Origin: Sphaeroforma arctica JP610
Taxonomy: Eukaryota > Opisthokonta > Ichthyosporea > Ichthyophonida
Assembly: GCF_001186125.1 (NCBI RefSeq)
Contig: NW_014040393.1
Coordinates: 28,913 to 52,240 of the forward strand
Length of the DNA: 23,328 bases
Direction: 5' to 3'
Shown: positions 1-9,365 of the stretch, in pieces
Position numbering within the stretch: the first letter of the stretch is position 1
Layout of the letters: every line of letters begins with the position of its first letter
The notes under the pieces: generated by a model
The model's input: only the letters and a program-made list of their open reading frames with translations
Database searches by the model: none
What the model was told of the DNA's origin: nothing
Made by a program: the position numbers and the translations under genes

Positions 1-841
<841 letters not shown>

Positions 842-1256
842 TCATCTATTCCCAAAAATGAAGTGTGCCATAGTGCCTGATGGTGTCTTACTTAGATAGA
901 TTAACAACCAGAATCCTTCAAATATATGGGAAAGCACTCTTCCATGAGCAAAAGATGATCGTCCTTTGCGGTGAAACAGTGTACCTGCCAGATATGTCGG
1001 ATATTTCGGGTGTGACAGTATAGAGGAAACTGGAAGGAATTCGGGTCGGATGGTCCACTCATATACTCTAAGTATGCTCACATCTTCATACACCGGAAGT
1101 GAAATAGGGTTCAAAAGAACATGTAGACGTTGTTTGCCATTGTTATATTCTCCCGTCCTCTGTGAGGGTACCGGTCGTACCTCTACATCAACAGTTGGTG
1201 TGATTTTCCAAGAGAATACAAATTCGCCGACACTCGTATCAGTTCGTCATAACTTG
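842..1256 (-). CDS. Unrecognised open frame, possible exon
   Basis: Reading the minus strand there are about 137 codons without a stop, ending with TAG at 842-844. There is no ATG near the beginning, so if it is real it is an exon or a truncated gene. The predicted peptide looks protein-like rather than low-complexity: it has a segment with LPVYEDV (near 1090), then EWTIRPEFLPV, then HPKYPTYLAGTLFHRKG (near 980-1020), rich in Pro, Tyr and Trp. A second open frame starting at an ATG near 1342 overlaps its upstream end, which could mean a frameshifted or spliced gene. I do not recognise a family. A frame of this length can occur by chance in 23 kb, so this is weak support. Confidence 0.28.
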
Positions 1257-1918
1257 AAAACGATAGGTTTTTAAGTGTCAACAAGTATCCGTGGTGTACT
1301 GATGGCGAACAACTGCGAAGAAATTTACGCAAGATGGCTGTCATATACCACTTGAATCTAAAACTTACACTACGGCTTATTTACAATAGAATGTATTTCG
1401 TTGCAGCAATACATTATGTGGCATAGCAAAAGCAACACATTTATAGTTCCGGTATCTAATATTTTGGATTGGCAATCTCAAAAAACAATGGCTAGCAGCA
1501 ACCAGCTTATTTATAAGGTTCCTGCGCTTCAATGCCACCGTTTGGTATGTCATAAAAGAGTATGCTTTGCCACCGCCAGTAAGAATAATACTACAGCGCA
1601 ACGCGGCACCACGCCAGCATATATATATATATAATTTCTTCAATAAAGGGTGTGCTGTGTGATGATATCAACACACATAAATATAAATGAAGGCAACAGT
1701 ATATACCGACACGCTCAAATCGAAGCATATGCATCCCTTGTATAGCTCAACGAAAGACGCAGCCCGATCCTGATTTTACGATTCATTTTGCCGAGTAATT
1801 ACACCTGGAATACTATTAATTGTTGCCGACAGAGATTGAAATAAGAAACTACGGGGTTGTTTCGAGAGTATCTGGTCGAGGTCTTTACCCGGTTTCTCAG
1901 ACCAGTACAGATAAACAC
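1257..1918. other. No recognisable gene
   Basis: AT-rich, with a short TA run at about 1619-1633 followed by an AATAAA hexamer at 1642-1647. Short open frames on both strands between 1377 and 1643 mirror each other and show no family motif. Confidence 0.5.
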
Positions 1919-2105
1919 CAGCTTGAGTTGAATGTCAAATGAAAACTTAAGGTAGAAGAAAGCTTTCAAGTACTGAATAAGAGATGAAGACCATTCGACC
2001 TCATTTACACAGCTTGGGATTGAATGCTGAAAAAAAACTGAAGGTAGCAAAATGCCTTCAAATGAAGTATCAACCGACTGGATCAAGACCGCTTGATCTC
2101 ATTTG
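1919..2105. repeat. Diverged tandem duplication, about 91 bp period
   Basis: Copy one starts at 1919 (CAGCTTGAGTTGAATG) and copy two at 2010 (CAGCTTGGGATTGAATG). Both continue with an AAACTNAAGGTAG-like segment, a CTTTCAA/CCTTCAA segment and a GACCTCATTT/GATCTCATTT segment. The second copy carries a few extra bases. Neither copy has a conserved reading frame, so this is a noncoding or decayed repeat. Confidence 0.7.
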
Positions 2106-2339
2106 CAATTTCAAACAGCTATTTGCAACATCATTTTCGCAAGAGTTTTGGATTTGCTTGTCTGAAGCTTCGGTTACAAGACGTGCATGTAATGATGATA
2201 TCGATCAACCGTTTATTTCTCGTCGTAGTGAACCGAAGCTTTCCAATGTGGGGATTTCTGTACGAGCTTTTCCATCGGTCAACGAATTCGACAAACAAGG
2301 ATAGACCGTTTTTTTCTCTTCCTATTATTCAAATGCAAG

Positions 2340-3420
2340 ATGGTGTTAGAGGCAATACTGCGCTATCTAAATAAGGGTCCTGACCCGAATGGTACTCGTA
2401 TATTTCTCCTCAAGACCGCAGTAGAACGCTCAACCACCCCTTGACTATGGGACGCCCTGACCCTGGCAGCCCACTTGTTAGAATCCTGTAATTCCGTTAA
2501 ACTCTCAACTGTACCCTCTCCAAAGAACGCAGACACGGGTATTGCATCCCCTGCCGACTTCCGACCTACACCCTTAATTCCTATAGCTGATAACAAATCA
2601 CCCCAGCTCAACTAACCATGCCACTCAACCTGGATTCAAATTACGCTACTGTCATCATACTCATGCCCTCGCCGCGATGAAATCTGAGACACAATCCGAG
2701 GATGCCTGGAATGATGTGTGCCTTAACATCACTAAAGCGCACGACGAAGTGGTCCTTCCTCGCATGTGGATACTGCTGCGCCACGCTAGAATGCCAGAGA
2801 CCTAGATTAGTTGCCTCCGTGCATTGTTCGAGAATGTTCCCACACGGGTGACGTATCGTGAGAAGACTTTACCTTTCCATAGAACGAATGCCATACTCCA
2901 AGGTCTGATTGTCAGTTCACATCTTTTCATCATCTACATAGACTCCCTGGCTATTCCGCTTGCTCAATTCCGGCTGAGATTGCTCCGTTCCTACCTCTTT
3001 CTGGATAGTACGCGCATCCAGGCTCTTTAGTCCGTTTGGCTGCAACCCTTCCTGAACACGATTGATGGTTGGGGTCGCCAGTCCGGTCTACAACAAGGGC
3101 TTTTTAATACCCGAAAGAGTTTATCGAGTAAGCTGCATGCGGTACCGCCTTTCCGTACCGAAAGACATCTCATCACGCCAACGCTAGCAGGCTCCCCAAA
3201 TGCGAACACTCAACAGACGCCTACTTCTTCCTCCTATGCACATGGCGGCGGAACTCTCTGACATTTATCGACAATCGTTCAAAATTCAAAAACCACAGCC
3301 GTCTAAATGTGGGTTTCATGGATTCAGCTGGCGCCATCCACGATATCGGTTGGTAATATTCAAGACATTCGTTCTTTCAACGGCCGCCTATGGTATGAAC
3401 ATCATTGCACAAAACCCTAA
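2340..3420 (+). mobile_element. LINE (non-LTR) reverse transcriptase remnant
   Basis: Translated pieces, in order, match the landmarks of a LINE ORF2 RT domain. They are a KGPDPNG segment at 2373-2393 (family KAPGPDG), VPSPK...ADFRP at 2511-2567 (family PKP...DFRPI), VCLNITKAHDEVV at 2716-2754 (family xLDxxKAFDxV), LQGLIVSSHLFIIYIDSLA at 2896-2952 (family PQGSxLSPLLFxIYIDDL), FLDS at 2998-3009 (family FADD), and HGFSWRH...FKTFVLSTAAYG at about 3320-3400 (the G..R..L(Y/F)KTFV..xxxYG block after RT). Two catalytic Asp positions are altered: the first is Asn at 2725-2727, and the second Asp of FADD is Ser. The frame is interrupted by stops and shifts (for example the TAG at 2803-2805), so it is inactive. 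No 5' endonuclease, poly-A tail or target-site duplication is visible. The clade cannot be fixed. Confidence 0.85.
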
Positions 3421-3797
3421 ATCCTTAAATGTCAAATTGAAAAGACGTGGTTATCACAAGGTATTTTCAAAAGCATTTGTTATAGTCTTCATACAGGACA
3501 ACGAGTCAGAGTGTAATTTTAAAGTTACTTTCACCATTGCCCTCTGTAGCATCAGGGTACCGATTGTAACCCGAGGGTTTTTAAATCTTAACTTCTAATC
3601 CAGGCCCCAAAAACAATCCCTGACATTAGTCATCATAAATATGGTGGTACCGCAGGTACCTACCGGATTCCCTCGTGAGAGAAACAGCTCTCAAGTAAAA
3701 GTCTGGATTAGGAAATACATATCACATATGAAGACTCGGTGCGCGTAGCTGGCTTAACCAGGCTGACTATTTCATACTAAATGGTAAGCTAAAGCAG
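3421..3797. other. No recognisable gene (LINE 3' flank)
   Basis: AT-rich sequence after the last LINE block. It may contain further decayed LINE sequence up to about 3600, but no motif is readable. Confidence 0.4.
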
Positions 3798-4160
3798 ATA
3801 CGTTAAATTGCAAAAGGAATATAAGTTTAGCTTCAGCTTTCGGTAGTGAATTAAAGATCAGGAGATTTTAGACTGAGACTGTCACCTATAACCTAGGTCT
3901 CTATCCCATTAAAGGCATAAACCTAACTCTTCATCCCATTAAAAGCATAGACGGGCACATCTAGTAGGCTGTGTAGGAGGAATCGTTTTCATGCCCTATT
4001 TCTCAGTGGATTATCGTGCGCTGAGAGTATTCGGAAATATAACATGTATCATCAGGTGTCAATTTTCACCTGAGACTCTCCAATTATTCTATCCCAATGT
4101 TCTGGTGGGAAACATATCGTTTTAGAAAAACCACCTACTATAATTTCAGCAGTCTCCACA
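3798..4160 (+). repeat. Dispersed repeat, copy A
   Basis: This stretch matches, in reverse complement, the stretch at 19590-20290. The shared blocks occur in the same order. They are ATAAGTTTAGCTTCAG (3821-3836 and 20233-20248), GATTTTAGACTGAGACT (3864-3880; counterpart near 20189-20205), an ACCTA...CATAG.CGGG.ACATCTAG block (about 3921-3965 and 19910-19960), TAGGAGGAATC (about 3975), TCTCAGTGGATTAT (about 4000), and GAAAAACCACCTA (4126-4138). Copy A is shorter: copy B has about 190 extra bases between the second and third blocks. No coding content is seen. Class unknown: it could be a noncoding DNA transposon, a SINE-like unit or part of an LTR. Confidence 0.8.
3891..3949 (+). repeat. 30 bp tandem duplication inside copy A
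   Basis: Two copies, 3891-3919 and 3921-3949, both reading ACCTA, then a T/C-rich stretch with ATCCCATTAAA, then GCATA. Only one equivalent block is seen in the inverted copy near 19920-19960, so the duplication appears private to this copy. Confidence 0.75.
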
Positions 4161-5286
4161 CATGACTGACATATTTATCCCCCGTGTGTTCGGGCACGGG
4201 CAGCTCAACCAAATCGATGATCACCCGGCGACTCGACTTCAGATACGCTTTGCATAGATGCGCATCTGTAGCGCTTGCTCCCGGTTATCTTCGCAATCAT
4301 TGCATTTGTACACATCAATATTCATAAGGTATAATATGCTCGCGATTCGAATTGTAATATAATTTCGTGCCTTTCGCAATCTTTCTCGGTTCTTTCAGTC
4401 TTAATCATCTCATAGTAGATGCCTCGTATGATTCTGTAATATCGAAATCAAAAGGCGGGGCTTCTACTGCAACATCAACTGAACTTGAACACTCTTCTAG
4501 TCCAGTTTTACATGAAGACTCAAAGGTAAATATACAACAGATATTTGTTTTGAATCCCTCTGTACAACGTGAAGTTTGAGCAAAATCGCACATGCTGTAT
4601 ATATCCTTGCTGTGATCGTTGTTCTCCAGTCGAGTATTGCTCTCCTTTTCTAGATCGATCATGATACACAGTACCCAACAGCTGTATTTTGTTGACTCCG
4701 AAATAATATTTCTTGCTTAGATGTTGTAAAGACAACTATGTCATATATATACACTTGTGCGTCGTCCATGTCTCAAAATAAATAATATTGTATGATTTAT
4801 TGGAAAAATGATGGTATCGTGTAGATCTGTAAATCACTGCTTGTTCAAATAAACACTGCTGTTCATCCAAATTAAACGAGAGGTGCTTCTTATGCGGTTT
4901 GTATATATTTATCTGGTGGTAGTCTTTGTCCTTCCTTTCATATAATTAACTCGCTACCTTTAGGTAAATAGAAGTTATATGTTGGTATCAGTGTGGCATT
5001 GATAGGACTTATATCCTAACAAACTCGTACTTTCTTCAAGATCCCATTTGAATTAATCATGTCCGTAAGTGCAAGGTTGACTAGGGTGAGCTAATAATTC
5101 ACTGCAATAACATGATCTTCCAACCAACAAGGTCTTAAATTGTTTCTGGCAACCTGTTCATATCGCCATGCAACGTATTTACTAAGACACTGGAGTCTCG
5201 AGAAAGCAACTTTAGCCAGGTCTAAGCTCACACAACACCGTTGTTAGATTGAAGAGGAAATACTCTAAATGTACATGGCCTACATG
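4161..5286. other. No recognisable gene; one weak exon-like stretch
   Basis: A Ser/Thr-rich open stretch on the + strand at about 4411-4527 lies between a TTTCAG/CATAG acceptor-like site and a GGTAAAT donor-like site. A minus-strand frame covers the same bases at 4405-4662. Neither shows a family motif. A small hairpin (CCCGTG/CACGGG arms) lies near 4180-4200, and an AATAAA hexamer is near 4780. At 5264-5278 there is a CTAAATGTACATGG fragment resembling the terminal repeat that starts at 5287. Confidence 0.4.
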
Positions 5287-5442
5287 GGAAAGTCACTAAA
5301 TGTACATACAGATTTCCGCGTACGTTTTCTAATTACCCAATCAAATTCTTTAAATGCGAGTTTCAATTCCTTTCTCAAATTTATTAAACCGAAAAATTGA
5401 AAGTACATATAAAGACTTTTTATGTACATTTAGTGACTTTCC
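5287..5442. mobile_element. Palindromic MITE-like element 1 (or MULE terminal repeat)
   Basis: A perfect 22 bp terminal inverted repeat bounds the unit. The left arm is 5287-5308 (GGAAAGTCACTAAATGTACA...) and the right arm 5421-5442 (...TGTACATTTAGTGACTTTCC). About 112 AT-rich bases lie between, including GTACGTTTTC near 5330. No coding capacity. A related unit lies at 9058-9213 in the same orientation, so the two bracket the MULE/Ulp1 genes. No convincing target-site duplication was found directly outside either unit. Confidence 0.8.
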
Positions 5443-5805
5443 AATAGTAGTGTAGTTCGATTTGTTAATCGTCAATTATACATTTTTGTTGTATGTTTAG
5501 GACTAACTAAGTTGAATTAATTTAACCTTTTCAAATTCAAAGGAGCTCCTCTCTTGAGACGCAGATATACAGCAGCTATGGTTCTGTTTATGGTTAAATA
5601 ACTTCCAATGTAGTAGGGATGTAAACAGTTCGTCCTTTACTTACCAGTGACTTGCCTTGCCGCCAAGAAAAAAAATGAAATTTACATATCGCCATCCCCT
5701 AAAAGTATTTACCTCGCAATTTTGATAGAGCAAGCAAATTTTGTGCACCTGGACATGAGAAGTGCAAATATAGTAGATATGCTTATATTTTAATCGAATT
5801 GGCAT

Positions 5806-6690
5806 ATGAGGAAAAGAAAGGAGTATCAGGACAAAGCTAGGCAACTCAAGAGTGAAGGAAAGCAGGTATGCAATACTGATATCAAATGAACCATGATTGA
5901 TCGGCGAATCCGTTATTACATTTATGCACGTATACAAACGCTTTTTACGAATTTAATTTCTCCAGGTTGCACCTTGGGCAGTAGAAAAGACTATAACCCA
6001 CCTCAAAAAGTTGAAACCATGTACCGTAACTATCTTGAGCAACGCTGTAAACGGTGATTGGTTCGATTGCCAGGTAAACTTCAAATCGCACAGTTCAACA
6101 GTCCAGACCTGCACAGTCAAGCTGGTACGCTCTCGGGGAATTATAGATTGTGAGAGCTGCAATTTACATGTGTCTGAAGGTATCCCTTGCGGGCATGCTG
6201 CGAAGTGCTTTGTGCACATTGCTAAAGTATCTAACGTAAATAATTTCGCGAGTGATTATAACCTGTACAACAAATGCTGGTATTCGCGGTTATTTTGGGT
6301 GGAAACTTACATCTTGCAAACCAGTTTCACGGGACAATCGATGTCCTTTGACTTTGAAAATATGGAGCAGCATTCACTTCTTCCCTGTCCTACTCCGAGA
6401 CCAGCGGGTCGCCCGAAGAAACAGTACGAAAAGTCATCTCGTAGGTAAGTAATTCTGTTTTGATGAGTTTTTTTAATTTTTTTAAACCAGTGCTCTTTCA
6501 AAGACCAAGATGTAAAACACCTTATCCATTTTGATTGTATTAGGGAACATGTACTTAAAAAGACTATAAACACCTTTTCCACTATGATTGTATCAGGAAT
6601 CATGTACTCAAGACGACTATAACGTCCTCGAAGTGTGGTGAAGCTGACCATAACATCAGCACCTGCGATGGCGAGTATGTGGTTTATTGA
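5806..6690 (+). pseudogene. MULE transposase C-terminal part: SWIM zinc finger and zinc knuckle, with introns
   Basis: Inferred exons are 5806-5865, 5966-6444, 6491-6511 and 6597-6674. The introns 5866-5965 (100 nt), 6445-6490 (46 nt), 6512-6596 (85 nt) and 6675-6791 begin GTATGC, GTAAGT, GTAAAA and GTATGT and end in AG. Splicing them keeps one phase throughout. The second exon carries a SWIM-type zinc finger at 6149-6196: Cys-x2-Cys (the canonical form is Cys-x-Cys), then GIPCGH. It also carries a GRPKK motif near 6407-6421. The fourth exon carries SxxCGEADHNISTC at 6625-6666, the CCHC knuckle common at MULE C-termini (usual form CSKCGExGHNxxTC) with the first Cys read as Ser. In the family these parts follow the DDE core and help DNA binding; the core itself is missing here. 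The first in-frame ATG (5806) follows a stop at 5791, so the true start is lost. Identification is firm, function unlikely. Confidence 0.8.
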
Positions 6691-6791
6691 TTTATTCGAT
6701 TCTGCGCGTGCTCGTCAGTCCCTATGGCAAGTCTCTTTTGTGTAATCATTTGTGACTTTCTTGCTTAAATTTCTTTTACGTATCAACTAAG

Positions 6792-7870
6792 GAACCTTCG
6801 AAGTATACGAAAGCTGATAGAAGATCACGAAAGTTCAAGGTACGGAACAGTATCAGTGATTGCAATGTTGAGTTTGTTGCTTGTGATAAATTGTGTAATT
6901 GATTTCCAGGTATCGTGAATCACCTGCTCAAACGCACAGACAAAAACAACCGTCAACGAAGATACACTCAGTGGACCAAAACAATGGCATCATTAAGATT
7001 TTGCCCCTACGAGAGATGCCAACGACTGATAGATTATTTGTTAATGATCGTGACTTTAACGAAAAACCCCAAAACAGTGACACCGTTAAGGATTCGCCCC
7101 TACGGGAGATACCAACGACTGATGCGCCACTTTCATCAACGTCATCTGCCACGTATGTATATTTGATTTCTTTAAAATATTGAATCGACGTTGATAAATG
7201 AAGGAATTGGATTTATTTATTTTGAGACAACGAAATTCTGTTCCAGGAGAAATATAAGACGCATTACTACGTGTATAGAGAAATTGATGCCGCAATGGTA
7301 ACAAGCGATTGATTCGGGAGAACATCAGAAGAGAGCTTCTTTACATCAAATTATCAAGCATTATGAAAAGTAGAGGGAAGTTTTCCTCATAATGACCTCG
7401 GCTGCTTTTGCCCATGGGATTTCAGTGGCGCATTGAATGGATATAGAACATTTTCGAAATGTGTCTCTCGAAGAATAGATTAATACAAAGTCTGACTTCC
7501 ATAGTTTAATTCGCCCTGTCACCGCCTTGTCACAGATACCATTGCGTCCGTCCCAGATGCTGATAACAATCCGACACCTATACAGACAGAAACCTCTCCA
7601 GCGAAAAGTGACACGGAAACCAGTGAAAGTATGTTTTCCAGGCTGTATATCTCTGATAATTGAGTTTGTAAAGACTATATTTGAGTAACGCAATGATTAT
7701 ATTCTTCATATTCAAAACTTGTGCTTGCTGACATAATATGTACATTACTTGGTACAGAGACAGGCTCCTCTTCTATCGTTACAGACAAGGAATGCACATC
7801 CAGTCAAATGATATCAACAGCTAGTAGCAACAACGACAATGACTACGGATCAAGATGTGTTTTACATTTT
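6792..7870 (+). pseudogene. Linker exons between MULE transposase and Ulp1
   Basis: Exons 6792-6839, 6910-7152 and the start of one at 7247 continue the transposase phase through introns 6840-6909 (70 nt, GTACGG...CAG) and 7153-7246 (94 nt, GTATGT...CAG). The frame closes at 7299 unless a further donor (GTAACA at 7298) is used, and I could not connect it cleanly onward. Two more exon-like stretches, about 7536-7628 and 7758-7870, share a phase across intron 7629-7757 (GTATGT...CAG). All encode polar sequence rich in Ser, Thr, Asp, Asn and Pro, with no domain. This looks like a flexible linker joining the transposase end to the protease in one transcript, but it could also be the 5' part of a separate Ulp1 gene. 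Confidence 0.5.
7003..7123 (+). repeat. In-frame 93 bp repeat in the linker
   Basis: A 28-base block occurs at 7003-7030 and again at 7096-7123 with three differences. It encodes PLREMPTTD and then PLREIPTTD. The 93-base spacing is exactly 31 codons, so the duplication kept the frame. Confidence 0.85.
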
Positions 7871-7951
7871 TGAGAAGGGTTATCGTTTTTCTGTAAGGCG
7901 AAGCTCGGTAAGTATTTATTGATCCCCATACTCCCAACCTATAATTAGCAG

Positions 7952-8923
7952 TGAACTGCCAGGGGAAATAGAACATCAAACATATCAGGCCAAAATCCAT
8001 GCATCGGGTGCACCAATGAGGAAAAAACTGGCTGCAAACCGCAACGCACGCCTAGAAGCCAAACGAAGAAAGACGCTTGGCAAGTCTAGAGTGTTAATGA
8101 CTAGGAAAAACAAGTTGTATCGCTCTACATTGTTGAGAAAGAGAGCGCCGCCTTCTACAAAAAGCAGTGGGAACAGTGAACTTATAGAAAAGAAGCGAAA
8201 GGAGATAATCAACGTAGATACCAATGTAGCGATAGGTACTGTGGCAGAGTCGAAGCCGTTTTATGTCGGCCACTGGATCTTGCAGGAGAATATTGTAGTA
8301 CAGTGCTGTAAACCAGGGGAGTGGATCAGAGGTTCGCTCATATCCGAGGTGTTCTACCATTTATCGCAATTACCCTCTCTGGCTGTTCGTTTCTGTGATG
8401 CTGATGCACATAGAGTATGGATGAAGGACTTATAACAAGTATCGTAGGGGAGAAAGCCTACGACTTAAGGGACCACCACAGGTGTCCGAAAGGATCTATG
8501 TGTTAATCCCATGGAATCATGGCAACGCGCATTGGAACTTGGCGATTATTACATTGTACAAAACAAACGCTACAGTTACTATTTTAGATGGTGTGCCAAA
8601 TCCTATTAGAGCTGACGAACAATTCAATTATATAGTACGATGGATGAAATGTTATTTCACAGATAATGTTAAATACAGCCTAAAAGTAGGCGGTATAAAC
8701 CAACACGACAGTTTTAGCTGTGGGGGTTTGCTTTGTGCCTATGCTAGAACAGTATCAGAAAATACACAACTCAGTGCATGATTTGGAGGCGTTGTCTGCG
8801 CACGACTATGTCACAAGCATCCAACATGACAACAGAATTAGAAAATGGATTTCCGAAATACTATTCTCGTATGTTCCCGTAAAAGAGCATCACAGACCAT
8901 GTGAGTTGCGAACCAGGCAGTGA
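7952..8923 (+). pseudogene. Ulp1/SENP-like (C48) cysteine protease domain, frame-broken
   Basis: Ulp1-type proteases cut ubiquitin-like modifiers such as SUMO. The exon opens after an intron ending in CAG at 7951 (donor GTAAGT at 7908). It begins with a Lys/Arg-rich region (8016-8110), then a W-x-R-G-S-L-I segment near 8320-8345 matching the Ulp1 'WLxDxxI' substrate groove. After a frame change between about 8430 and 8482 comes the catalytic core: His in AHWNL (8530-8532), Asp in ILDGV (8587-8589), Gln in NQHDSFSCGG (8701-8703) and Cys (8719-8721). Spacings of 19, 38 and 6 residues are close to those of known Ulp1 enzymes. A second frame change near 8750-8780 separates the core from the C-terminal helix region, which ends at the TGA at 8921. 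All four active-site residues survive, so decay is recent or the domain was under selection until late. Confidence 0.85.
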
Positions 8924-8962
8924 GATAAAACTTGAATGAAGCAGCATATATCAACACCAATC

Positions 8963-8968
8963 AATAAA
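8963..8968 (+). promoter_or_regulatory. AATAAA poly-A signal of the MULE/Ulp1 transcript
   Basis: The hexamer lies 40 bases after the TGA that ends the Ulp1 reading frame, a usual distance for a poly-A signal. Confidence 0.5.
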
Positions 8969-9057
8969 AGACAACATATCCCCCCTCAACACATTTATTC
9001 GTAAAAAATGGATATAGCCGAAGGCTCTTTAATTTAAATTTAGGCAAGTTTTGCACG

Positions 9058-9213
9058 ATAAAGTCACTAAATATGTACATAAAAATATTGGAATTGTCGC
9101 TAAATGTACATTTGTACATATTTGATCAATTTTTCAGTACGTTTTCATCGAGAAAAAGGGTGAATGTATATTTTGTGACTTTTCCACATTTTCAAAGTAC
9201 ATTTAGCGACTTT
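9058..9213. mobile_element. Palindromic MITE-like element 2 (or MULE right terminal repeat)
   Basis: The left arm AAAGTCACTAAATATGTAC (from 9060) pairs imperfectly with the right arm GTACATTTAGCGACTTT (9197-9213). Inside are further copies of the same core (GTCGCTAAATGTACAT near 9096, TTTTGTGACTTTTCC near 9172) and a GTACGTTTTC shared with element 1. It belongs to the same family as 5287-5442 but is more diverged, and it lies just past the end of the Ulp1 gene. Confidence 0.7.
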
Positions 9214-9223
9214 GTTCTAGATT

Positions 9224-9365
9224 GAAACTTAATCCAATCTGCGATCTTTCGGCCACTAATGCATGAGTAAATTAGATTTCACTCAAGCAATAGAATGAAA
9301 CTTAGCCCAATCTGCGATCTTTCGGCCACTAATGCATGAGTAAATTAAATTTCGCTCAAGCAGTA
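9224..9365. repeat. 73 bp tandem duplication
   Basis: Copy one (from 9224) and copy two (from 9297) share GAAACTTARYCCAATCTGCG, ATCTTTCGGCCACTAATGCA, TGAGTAAATTA and TCAAGCARTAG with only a handful of differences. It begins about ten bases after the right palindromic element. No coding frame. Confidence 0.9.

Larger units (their letters stand above)
5287..9213 (+). mobile_element. Mutator-like (MULE) unit with Ulp1 cargo, 5' deleted
   Basis: The unit holds the C-terminal part of a MULE transposase (SWIM zinc finger and zinc knuckle), a Ser/Thr-rich linker and an Ulp1-type cysteine protease, all on the + strand, ending at an AATAAA signal at 8963. It is framed by two related palindromic sequences. 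The catalytic DDE half of the transposase is absent: only about 360 bases without coding signal separate the left palindrome from the first recognisable exon. The element is therefore non-autonomous. Ulp1/C48 domains are known passengers of MULEs in plants (Kaonashi-type elements); that this is the same arrangement is my inference. The outer boundaries are inferred from the inverted repeats and not confirmed by a target-site duplication. Confidence 0.55.

Noticed and set aside
3027-3209. Minus-strand open frame over the LINE remnant
   Set aside because: It is antisense to a readable LINE RT on the + strand and shows no motif of its own.
6307-6651. Minus-strand 114-codon frame
   Set aside because: Antisense to the MULE SWIM-containing exon, where the + strand has clear motifs and splice sites.
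9224-9365. Repeated units as a CRISPR array
   Set aside because: Only two long near-identical tandem copies without spacers, in a eukaryotic context.
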